NCBI GenBank assembly: GCA_041739275.1
Contig: JBGSOF010000035.1
Span: forward strand, 1-64,000
Source: WGMI01 sp041739275
GTDB lineage: Bacteria; Bacteroidota; Bacteroidia; Flavobacteriales; Schleiferiaceae
DNA length: 64,000 nt
Direction: 5' to 3'
This document shows, in pieces, positions 7,165 to 15,086 of the stretch. The notes below the pieces were generated by a model, which had not been told where the DNA came from, did no database searches, and was given only the letters and a program-made list of their open reading frames with translations. How positions within the stretch are numbered: position 1 is the stretch's first letter; the number at the start of each line of letters is the position of its first letter. The translations under genes were made by a program, and so were the position numbers.

Positions 7165-8322
7165 TTAGATTGGAGTGGCTCTAACCTCAACTGCACCTTG
7201 TCGGGTAACTGAAGGGAGCGATTCGGGCAAAACGCGAAAAGAAAAGGCCGCTTCGAGCTTGTCGACGGGGCGACCGGATATGGTCAGCCGGGCCCGAGCA
7301 ATATACGCTCCGGGTAAAAAGGGCCAAGGATCGATCAAACAGCGAACGCCTGCCTGTCCGTCGTCGAGCATTTCAAACGCCATGCCCGAGCGCCTGCTGT
7401 CGAGGCTGCCCACAATCTGAGCACGCTCGTTGATAAAGTTGATGTTGAAGTTCAATTCATCCAAGCGTTCAAAATTCTGGGTACTCGGATTGCATTCGAT
7501 GTAGAGCGCGTATTTGCCTCCACGTCGCGTATCTGATACGGCTGTTTGGGCACGCTCGGTTTCGACGAGGTTTACTTTGGAAAATCGCCATTCCCCGCTG
7601 CCTGAACGCACTCGGCTATCTCGCTCTACCTCTGGATCACTCGTCTGTTCGCGAATGCTTTCGAGATAAGATTGAACAACTTCTGAAGAAGGGGCATCGA
7701 GCTTGATCCGCCCCTGTTCCATCCAAAGCGCCCGCTCGCAAAAACGCTCGAGGCTGTCGAGGTGGTGCGAGACCAACACAATGCTGCGCCCCGAATTTCC
7801 GAGGCTTTCGATGCGGTTGAGGCACTGTGCTTGAAACTTTTGATCTCCCACAGCCAGAACCTCGTCGAGCAACAAAATGTCGGAATCGAGGTGAGAGGCC
7901 ACAGAAAAAGCGAGGCGGACATACATGCCACTCGAATAGTCTTTCACCGGACGTTCGATGGCATCGCCAATGCCGCTAAAGTGGTGGATCTCTTCAAATC
8001 GCTTGCGCACCTCAGAACGACGCATCCCCAAGAGCGTGCCGCTCAAAAAGGTGTTTTCTCTGCCGCTCAGTTCGGGGTGAAAGCCCGAGCCCAGTTCCAG
8101 TAGAGAGGCCACCCGTCCGCGAAGGATCACCCGGCCCGTGTCAGGCAACAAAACCCGGCTTAGGATTTTAAGCAAGGTCGACTTGCCCGCTCCGTTGTGT
8201 CCGAGTATGCCCAATCGCTCGCCCGCTTCGAGTTTAAACCCCACACCCTGCAAGGCAGGTTCGGGCATCGAGGGAAAGCGCTTGCCGAGGTTCTCGACTT
8301 CGATGGTGGGTCGGAGACTCAC
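7165..8322 (-). CDS. wzt: ABC exporter ATPase with C-terminal polymer-recognition domain (Wzt-like)
   Basis: A 385-residue ATPase of the polysaccharide-export family. Walker A is GHNGAGKST (41-49), the signature is YSSGM (129-133) and Walker B is DILLLDE (148-154), with the family feature ELGSGFHPELSGREN between them. After about residue 230 a C-terminal beta-rich extension (about 155 residues) resembles the Wzt carbohydrate-binding domain that recognises the finished chain before export. The frame opens at 8355, but a GTG at 8322 overlaps the permease stop as GTGA, so I take that start. With the permease it should export an undecaprenyl-linked glycan across the inner membrane. Having the C-terminal domain suggests that the chain end or repeat is recognised, possibly after modification such as sulfation. 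Confidence 0.9.
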   Translation of the reverse strand: MSLRPTIEVENLGKRFPSMPEPALQGVGFKLEAGERLGILGHNGAGKSTLLKILSRVLLPDTGRVILRGRVASLLELGSGFHPELSGRENTFLSGTLLGMRRSEVRKRFEEIHHFSGIGDAIERPVKDYSSGMYVRLAFSVASHLDSDILLLDEVLAVGDQKFQAQCLNRIESLGNSGRSIVLVSHHLDSLERFCERALWMEQGRIKLDAPSSEVVQSYLESIREQTSDPEVERDSRVRSGSGEWRFSKVNLVETERAQTAVSDTRRGGKYALYIECNPSTQNFERLDELNFNINFINERAQIVGSLDSRRSGMAFEMLDDGQAGVRCLIDPWPFLPGAYIARARLTISGRPVDKLEAAFSFRVLPESLPSVTRQGAVEVRATPI

Positions 8323-9152
8323 AGGCGTTCGCTGAGTTTTGGACCGAGTTTCCAAGACCAGAAGGCTCCGGCTGCGATCAGTGCCACGCCAAAAATCGGT
8401 GCCTCCCAGCCGCCCAAGACGTGATCTACTCCAAACCAGATTCGGTGTTGCACATCGAGCGCCGGAAGGATGGGGTTGAAGTTGAGACCGGGAAGCCCTT
8501 CGAGACGCTTAACGCCAAATGCGATGGGACTTACAAAAAACAAAAGCTGAATGAGGGCGGGAAATCCAAAACTGAGATCGCGCCACAGGGCACCCGCGCA
8601 CGAAACCATCAGTGCAGGGCCCAAGGTGCAGAGCAGTGCAGCGAGGATGGCGAGAGGAATCGAAAGAAATTGTTCTATCCGAAAACCTTGCTCGATTCCG
8701 GCAAGGAGCGCGCCGACCGCAAGGCCGATCAACAGCTCGGGCAATGCCCCGAAAACCTTGGAAAGAGGGAGCAGTACCCGCGGAAAATAAACCTTGCGCA
8801 ATAAGCCTGAATTCTGCCGGTACACTTGTGAACTTTGAATCAAAACCGAGCTGAAATATTGCCAAATGGCCCAACCCGAGGCCAAAAACGCCACCGACGA
8901 AATCGCGCTGTCCGCAGGGGTTCGAAATCGACCGAACACCCACCCGATGATAGAAATAGCGAGCGCCGGCTGTGCTACGGCCCACAACCAGCCCAGGCGG
9001 GCGGCTGCGTAGCGCACCTTCCAGTCTCGGAGAACGAACGAAATCAGAATGTCGCGGGCGTCGATTAAAGCGATAAAAGCTTCGCGCGCCGAAGGCCCTT
9101 TCGGTTCGATTCGGATGCCCGACAACTCTTGAAAACGAATTTCTGTCTGCAC
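8319..9152 (-). CDS. wzm: ABC-2 type polysaccharide export permease (Wzm-like)
   Basis: A 277-residue inner-membrane protein with about six hydrophobic segments, including WLWAVAQPALAISIIGWVF and a C-terminal pair ending near residue 265. The cytoplasmic N-terminus carries the family segment RDILISFVLRDWKVRY, and the motif GLLRKVYFPRVLLPLS is typical of O-antigen/teichoic-acid export permeases. It is the first gene of the minus-strand glycan series and overlaps wzt by 4 nt (GTGA). The 137-bp gap to the divergent ligase gene (9153-9289) must hold promoters for both directions, though I found no perfect TAnnTTTG in it. Confidence 0.9.
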   Translation of the reverse strand: MQTEIRFQELSGIRIEPKGPSAREAFIALIDARDILISFVLRDWKVRYAAARLGWLWAVAQPALAISIIGWVFGRFRTPADSAISSVAFLASGWAIWQYFSSVLIQSSQVYRQNSGLLRKVYFPRVLLPLSKVFGALPELLIGLAVGALLAGIEQGFRIEQFLSIPLAILAALLCTLGPALMVSCAGALWRDLSFGFPALIQLLFFVSPIAFGVKRLEGLPGLNFNPILPALDVQHRIWFGVDHVLGGWEAPIFGVALIAAGAFWSWKLGPKLSERL

Positions 9153-9289
9153 GGATTTCTCTAAAATTCTCGAGGCAGGAGAATTGCCCGAGCAGGTTCA
9201 AAATTGGACTATTTTCGGCACTTTGTGCATGAACGCGGGCATCGGAACTTGAAAATAAAACCGGCCGGCAAACAGCGATCTTCAAATCC

Positions 9290-11254
9290 ATGGCGAACAC
9301 TCGAATGTCTCTTCCTCGCAGCCCGGCGGCTTGGGTTTTGGTTGTTTTCTGCGCGCTGCTGGCATGGGTCCGAAACGAAGCGGCCATAGACCCCGGATTG
9401 TCTCCGAGCCAAATTGCGTTTGGCTTGCTGACCGTGGCGCTTGCAGCACTTGCCTATCGATCGATCAAAGAGGCGGGTAGGGTCGGTTTCGTTGAAATCG
9501 CGCTTTGGGGAGCTTGGGGTTTCTCGTGGTTGGGATGGAGCGGGGCCCTAGACCAAGCCGATGGTTTGTACGCCCTCTCGAAGGCGGCGCTCAGCCCTGC
9601 ACTGCTCGGCGCCTTGCTGCTGCTGATTCGCGCGGGCCAGCTCGAACGCAGCGACCTGCTCACTGCGGGCTCGGTATTTGCCCTGGCCGTGTTGCTGCCG
9701 GCACTCGCCAACTTTGTCGAAGTGGCCTCGGGAGGCCATCTGCTGGAGGACATTTACTCGATCAAGGGCAGCATGCAGCACAAAAACCTCTTGTCGGGTG
9801 CCCTATTGCTCGGTTTTATTTTTTCGGCCGCCGCCGCGCTCCAAACCGGAAACAAAGCCATGACATGGATTGGCGGGGCGGCGCTCATCGCCATTTTCGT
9901 GCTTCGAACCCGGGGGGTCTGGCTGGGCGTCGGGCTGGGGCTCATTTCGTCTACGCTGCTCTTCCTCGTCTTTCACAGGGCGCGATGGTCTCAAATCAAG
10001 CTGTCCGGTTTTTGGAAAGTCATCGGCGCTCTGGCGATTTTGACCTTTGTTTCGAGCTTGTTTTTGGAAGCCGGGCAGAGCAAACTACTCGGTGGAGACA
10101 CCTTGAACCTGCGGCTCGCCTACTGGAAGAACACCTTGAAAATGCTCGCCGAATCTCCCTGGACAGGAATCGGTCCGATGAACTGGCGCATCCATTTTGT
10201 GCGCTACGGCTTGGGCGAAACCGACTATAACGTAATGAATGGCATCACCGCCATCCAGAGGCCACACAACGACTATTTATGGATCTTGGCCGAACAAGGC
10301 TGGATCGGGCTGGTTCTCTTTCTCGCAGCGTTTGGGGCAGTACTGATTTCGGCCGTCAAGGCCGTTCAAAACTCGCCTGATGTCAAAGCGCTGGGCCTCT
10401 CGCTCATTGCCTTTGGCGGATTTGTAGCCTTCGCAGTGTTTTCGTTTGGAGATTTCCCCTCAGAGCGCAGCCCGCATTCCGTTCTGTGGATCATGCTCTG
10501 GGCATACATCTTGAGTTCTGAAAACGGGGCTGCAAAAACATTCACTGTACACCCATCGGTTTCTAGAATCTTGAGCGTTGTCGGATTGCTGGCGGGGCTG
10601 TGGGGAGTGTATTCCGGAATGCAGCGGCTCGAAGGAGAGCGCCTGGCCAAGACCTTGCTCGAGGCTCATTCCAAACGCGATGTACGCTCGCTCATCGTTC
10701 TGGCGCCCAAGGTTGCGAACAGCTATTACGCCCTGGACAACTTTAGCAATCCCTTTGCCTATTACGGTGCATTGGGGCTTTTTGCCGAGGGCAAAGTCGA
10801 TGAGGCCGAACGGGGCTTCAGGGAGGCCTTGGAGCTTCACCCTTGGCATCTGTTGAGCCTCAAACAGCTCGGAGACATTGAGAAAAAGCGCTCAAAGCCC
10901 GAAAAAGCCCTGGAATTTTACGAGCGCTGCCTCGAAATCAGCCCCTTGATGGAGCCCACGCTTTTGAATAAGGCTGAAGTGCTTCATGCCATGGGCAGAA
11001 GTGTGGATGCTTTTCACAGCCTGAACCGATGTACACTGAGGATACAAAACCCGAAGTTCGATCAATTGGCCTCGTCCATACTCCCCGCCGTCTTAAAAAG
11101 CAAAGCGGGCGATTCCAAGCAATCTGAACTCTACCGGCGTCTCGAACCCTGGGTTGATCAACCTGAAAAGCTCGTGGCTGCCTACCGAGCCTATCGCCTT
11201 GAGTCTTGGCAAAATGGCGCTCAGCGGGCGCGTTCGGGCGGAAAAAAAGAGTGA
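9290..11254 (+). CDS. O-antigen ligase/polymerase-like membrane protein with C-terminal TPRs
   Basis: A 654-residue protein. Residues 1 to about 435 hold roughly a dozen hydrophobic segments and the Wzy_C/WaaL-type region: RLAYWKNTLKMLAESPWTGIGPMNW, then PHNDYLWILAEQGWIGL, the conserved periplasmic loop of O-antigen ligases. From about 495 to 600 there are two or three TPR-like helices (FAEGKVDEAERGFREALELHP and KPEKALEFYERCLEISP). WaaL-type enzymes transfer undecaprenyl-linked glycan to lipid A core; Wzy relatives polymerise repeat units; related proteins glycosylate pilins. Opposite an ABC glycan exporter, ligation is the likelier job. Its last 34 bp overlap the convergent sugar-phosphate transferase gene. 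Confidence 0.82.
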   Translation: MANTRMSLPRSPAAWVLVVFCALLAWVRNEAAIDPGLSPSQIAFGLLTVALAALAYRSIKEAGRVGFVEIALWGAWGFSWLGWSGALDQADGLYALSKAALSPALLGALLLLIRAGQLERSDLLTAGSVFALAVLLPALANFVEVASGGHLLEDIYSIKGSMQHKNLLSGALLLGFIFSAAAALQTGNKAMTWIGGAALIAIFVLRTRGVWLGVGLGLISSTLLFLVFHRARWSQIKLSGFWKVIGALAILTFVSSLFLEAGQSKLLGGDTLNLRLAYWKNTLKMLAESPWTGIGPMNWRIHFVRYGLGETDYNVMNGITAIQRPHNDYLWILAEQGWIGLVLFLAAFGAVLISAVKAVQNSPDVKALGLSLIAFGGFVAFAVFSFGDFPSERSPHSVLWIMLWAYILSSENGAAKTFTVHPSVSRILSVVGLLAGLWGVYSGMQRLEGERLAKTLLEAHSKRDVRSLIVLAPKVANSYYALDNFSNPFAYYGALGLFAEGKVDEAERGFREALELHPWHLLSLKQLGDIEKKRSKPEKALEFYERCLEISPLMEPTLLNKAEVLHAMGRSVDAFHSLNRCTLRIQNPKFDQLASSILPAVLKSKAGDSKQSELYRRLEPWVDQPEKLVAAYRAYRLESWQNGAQRARSGGKKE

Positions 11255-12579
11255 TAAACGGTCTTGGCGATGATTTTTAGATCGAGCAATAAAGACCAGT
11301 TCTCGAGGTAGTATACATCGGCCTTGACGCGTTCTTCGAGTGCGCGCTCCTCGTCTATGGCTCCTCTCCAACCACTGACCTGAGCCAGCCCGGTGAGCCC
11401 CGGGGGTACCATATGCCGCAGCATGAACTCGTCGAGTTTGCGCCTGTAGTCGTGGGTATGTTTCAGCATATGCGGTCGGGGGCCGACGAGCGACATATCG
11501 CCCAAGACCACGTTCCAAAGCTGGGGGAGTTCGTCGAGATTGTGCCGTCTCAAAAAACGCCCGATTCGGGTAACCCCACCCCCATCGACCTCCATGGTTC
11601 GGAATTTAAAGATGGTGAATTCGCGGTCCAGCAGGCCGCTGCGTTTCTGACGATACCAAACCGAACCTTTTGAACCCAACCGAATCAAGATCGCGAGGAT
11701 GGGGAAAACGCAGAGCGCCAGAATTGTCAGAGCCGGAAAGGACAAGAGAAGGTCGAGCGCTCGTTTGATCAAGCGATTGTGCAAGAGTTCCAAAGGTTCT
11801 TCTCGGGGTACAACTACCGCATTTCGACCGAGGTAGTAGACCGTGTAGGTGCGCACAGGCGGCAAGGCTATCTTGGGCAGTAAGCGCACCCTCAGCATGT
11901 TGCGATCGGCGTATCGCTGCCAAAGCAAGAGTCGACTTTCGTCTTCGAGCGCCAAATAGAGCTCGTCGACCCCACCGTCCGGGGCACTTTCGGGGATGAT
12001 TTCGTCTGAGCCATACCTCCGGAGAATCTCAATTCCCCATGTGCGGCCTTTGCTGTCCTCAAAAAAGCGATAGGCCTCCGCGCTGTTCCCCACCAACCAA
12101 GCCCGTACCCGTGCGCGGCCCGAATCCATCCAACGACGGCTCAGAGCCACCAGACTCAAATCTCCAAACAGCATAAAAAGCAACCAAAACGAATAAAAAA
12201 ACAGTCCGAAGAGTCGAGAATAGTAGTAGCCTTTCAAACTCACCAACAGCAGTGCGAACAACAGGGCGTGGAGCATGACGAGCCGAAGAGATCGACCGAA
12301 TCGCCTGCGCAAGCCCATTTCGGCCTCGAGCTCGCGATCGCGGCCAAAGAGCTCGAGCAAAAGCCAACCGAGAAGGTTGAAGAAAACCAAGAGCTGAACG
12401 TAGTAATCGTAATACTGGGGGTTGTTTTGCCTCAATTGGCTCCACCCCAGCTCAGCCGACCCAAGACCGGGCAGCTCGATCGAGCGCACGAAGGCCGCGG
12501 CAAAAAAGGCCAGATTTAAGCCCGCCAAAGCAAAAACCCGCTCGAGCCATCGAAAAAGCTGCCGATATCTGCGGTTCAC
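11221..12579 (-). CDS. Polyprenyl glycosylphosphotransferase (initiating sugar-phosphate transferase)
   Basis: A 452-residue enzyme that starts glycan synthesis by moving a sugar-1-phosphate from a nucleotide sugar to undecaprenyl phosphate in the inner membrane. The N-terminal half has about four to five membrane spans and a CoA-binding-like region. The last 180 residues are the catalytic Bac_transf domain: KRALDLLLSFPAL, FKFRTM, RRHNLDELPQLWNV, LVGPRPHM and PPGLTGLAQVSGW. The open frame reaches 12696, but GTG at 12579 overlaps the upstream peptidase stop (GTGA) and leaves a sensible N-terminus. It sits downstream of an M1 peptidase and tail to tail with the ligase, so it is not in the exporter operon but probably serves the same glycan. 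Confidence 0.9.
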   Translation of the reverse strand: MNRRYRQLFRWLERVFALAGLNLAFFAAAFVRSIELPGLGSAELGWSQLRQNNPQYYDYYVQLLVFFNLLGWLLLELFGRDRELEAEMGLRRRFGRSLRLVMLHALLFALLLVSLKGYYYSRLFGLFFYSFWLLFMLFGDLSLVALSRRWMDSGRARVRAWLVGNSAEAYRFFEDSKGRTWGIEILRRYGSDEIIPESAPDGGVDELYLALEDESRLLLWQRYADRNMLRVRLLPKIALPPVRTYTVYYLGRNAVVVPREEPLELLHNRLIKRALDLLLSFPALTILALCVFPILAILIRLGSKGSVWYRQKRSGLLDREFTIFKFRTMEVDGGGVTRIGRFLRRHNLDELPQLWNVVLGDMSLVGPRPHMLKHTHDYRRKLDEFMLRHMVPPGLTGLAQVSGWRGAIDEERALEERVKADVYYLENWSLLLDLKIIAKTVYHSFFPPERAR

Positions 12580-15029
12580 AGGCTCAATTTGCTGAATTCT
12601 CCAAAGGCCTTGCGCTGCTCCGGGGTCCAAGTGGCCGCTTGGAGGCGCGCCATTTCCGTTGCGTTTTTTAGAGCGTGTTCGGGCAGCTTCGACCAATAAA
12701 TCCGCGCGGTGGTGGCAATTCGAGGGTTGGGATCAAAAACATCCTGCAGAGCGGCCCGGGCGGTGGGCGCATCCCACACCCCGAGTGCGCTCAGTGCGCG
12801 AAGGGCTTCGGCGCGAACGGCGAAATCCCGATCCGGGCGAGCGGCATCGATCAAAACAACACGCCCCCCCGAGAGGCGATTGAGCTCAGCGATAAAAGCC
12901 GCTTGGACTTGAACCCCAAGATCGCTCGACTTCAACCCCCTTTTCACACCTTCTTCAAGCCAGTCTGCGCGGCGTTTTGAGGATCGATCCATTTGATGAA
13001 CAGCCAACAAAGCCGAAATTCGAATTCCTTCGACCGGGTGTTCGATTGCCGTTTCGACGAGCGATTCAGACCATTGCATTTCCGACCATTCCGAGCATTC
13101 GGCCAGCCGCATCGGGAGCCAAGTGGCCGACCGGGGCTGCAAGACAGAACGGGCGATGCTGGGGCGAAGATCCGGGCGGTTCAAAAAAACCCCGAATACC
13201 GTTGCAGCCGCCTTCTCTGAGGCTTCTGCGCTCGACACCCAGCGATCAAAATCTCTGTCGACACGCCCTTCAGATCGCTCGATTGCAAGCGCTAAGGCTT
13301 CCGGACCCAAGGTCTGTGCGAACTTGCTCCAATCGCCTCCCGACAACGCTCGATTCCAAAGGGCCCAATCGCAATTCTCAAGCTTTATTCGAGCCAGAAG
13401 CCTTCCGCGAGGATCCGGGATGCAATAGGGGCTCGGCAGCCGAACGCGACCCGATCCGGCGGGAATCTTTAGCCGCCCTTCTCGCCAACCCGAGTCGGGC
13501 TTGAACTCCAGAATTTCAATGAACTGCTCAGGGCCCTGGTCTGAGCGTTCGACAATCCACTCTTCATCTCCGGCTTGAATCGTCCACTCAGGCAAAGCGC
13601 TTCCTTCAACCCAAAAATCAAAAAAAGGCGTGAGAACCACGCCCGACCTCCGGCTCATGAAGGATCGAAACCCTTCGGTGTCCACGACCTCAAAACGATT
13701 CGAATCCAGCCATTCGGCCAGTGTCTGCTTGAACAGAGCTTCGCCCATATGGTCTTCGAGCATTCCGACCACCCAAGCTCCGCGATCGTAAAACGCGAGC
13801 GATCCTGCTTTTTCGTCTCGAACAGAAAAAGGCGACTTCGAACTCTGACGCTCGAGAGCAAATCGCGAATTCCGACGGGTAACCGCCTCAGACCAAGCCC
13901 CTTCAAAGCGGGTTTTCGACTTCCATTGAAAATAGGTCGCAAAACCTTCGTGCAGCCAGAAATCGGAACCCCCGGCACTTGTCACTGAGTTTCCGAACCA
14001 ATGATGCGCCAATTCGTGCACTTCGATCTCAGACAAACTTCGCTCGAGATGCGGCCGGTTTTCTGAATGCAGATTCGAACTCCCCACGATCACGGCCGCG
14101 GTGTTTTCCATGGCTCCGTGCTTGAAATTGTCTACGATCGCCTCGCGAAATTCGGCATTCCAGACATAAGGAGTCCCGATTTCGACTTCGAGCCAGCGCA
14201 AATAGGCCAATAGCCGACAGGCAGAAGGCGCTTTGCCCCAATCTGCCGCAAAAGGCTCGAGAGCAATCGAATAATCGTCGGTCCGAAACTCCGCCCATCG
14301 CTTGCGCTCATCAAAACGACCTAAAGCCATGGCGATGAGGTACGAGGGCTGCGGGAGTTTTTGCTCGAAGGTCCAAGATGTTTGATCCGGGTTCTGCTGA
14401 AAAGCCCACTTCTCTCCGTTCGACATAAACTGGAACCCTCGCTCAACCAAGCTCAGCTTCGAAGAGAAGCCTACATTCAGGGTCCAAATCACTTTATCGC
14501 GCTGTTCGTCTTGATGCGGAAGCCAGTGTCGGTGTTCCAGCCCTTGACCTTGACTCCAAAGCTCGGGAAACTCAAAATCGCGATCCCACCCCCTGAAATA
14601 CAAGCCCTTCCGTGGACGCGCAACATACTCTACTTCAAGATTTAACGGCCCGTCAACCCCTCGAAATTCGTTCCAAAAGACAATTTGCTTGCCGTTGTAC
14701 CGAAAGGCAGGAGATCGGTCTTGTTGTCGCACGGCCAAAATTTCCATCGCAACCGCATCGAGTCGAATGCTGTCGGCTCCGACATCGAGGTAATCGATTC
14801 GAACCTTTCCCCGCACGGTTCGCGTTTCGAGCTCGATAAATACTCGGATATCCAGTTTGACTTGGTCCATACAGAGCCCGAGCCCATGAAAGTCAAGAGT
14901 GCTTCTTTCCTCTGAGCCGCTCGAGCCTTCTATGCGGAAATCGCCGGGTGTATCTACAACCGCGATGCCTGAGAATCCGAGGACGGGCCGCAAAGCGAAA
15001 CTCAATAAGAGCAGAAATTGGTGCTTCAT
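12576..15029 (-). CDS. M1 family metallopeptidase (aminopeptidase N-like)
   Basis: An 817-residue zinc aminopeptidase. The exopeptidase motif is GAMEN (305-309), and the zinc site HELAHHW has His338, Glu339 and His342 with the third ligand Glu361 in WLHEGFATY. The N-terminus MKHQFLLLLSFALRPVLGFSG is a signal peptide, so it should be periplasmic or surface exposed. The C-terminal third contains HEAT-like helical pairs. I chose the ATG at 15029; the longer frame to 15278 would run into the divergent recG gene. Its stop overlaps the GTG of the sugar-phosphate transferase by 4 nt. Putative role: trimming N-terminal residues from peptides for nutrition or turnover. Confidence 0.92.
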   Translation of the reverse strand: MKHQFLLLLSFALRPVLGFSGIAVVDTPGDFRIEGSSGSEERSTLDFHGLGLCMDQVKLDIRVFIELETRTVRGKVRIDYLDVGADSIRLDAVAMEILAVRQQDRSPAFRYNGKQIVFWNEFRGVDGPLNLEVEYVARPRKGLYFRGWDRDFEFPELWSQGQGLEHRHWLPHQDEQRDKVIWTLNVGFSSKLSLVERGFQFMSNGEKWAFQQNPDQTSWTFEQKLPQPSYLIAMALGRFDERKRWAEFRTDDYSIALEPFAADWGKAPSACRLLAYLRWLEVEIGTPYVWNAEFREAIVDNFKHGAMENTAAVIVGSSNLHSENRPHLERSLSEIEVHELAHHWFGNSVTSAGGSDFWLHEGFATYFQWKSKTRFEGAWSEAVTRRNSRFALERQSSKSPFSVRDEKAGSLAFYDRGAWVVGMLEDHMGEALFKQTLAEWLDSNRFEVVDTEGFRSFMSRRSGVVLTPFFDFWVEGSALPEWTIQAGDEEWIVERSDQGPEQFIEILEFKPDSGWREGRLKIPAGSGRVRLPSPYCIPDPRGRLLARIKLENCDWALWNRALSGGDWSKFAQTLGPEALALAIERSEGRVDRDFDRWVSSAEASEKAAATVFGVFLNRPDLRPSIARSVLQPRSATWLPMRLAECSEWSEMQWSESLVETAIEHPVEGIRISALLAVHQMDRSSKRRADWLEEGVKRGLKSSDLGVQVQAAFIAELNRLSGGRVVLIDAARPDRDFAVRAEALRALSALGVWDAPTARAALQDVFDPNPRIATTARIYWSKLPEHALKNATEMARLQAATWTPEQRKAFGEFSKLSL

Positions 15030-15086
15030 CTCGAGTTTAAAGAAACGCCAAAACCGCGCTTTATCCGATGGACGTACTTTTGGAAA

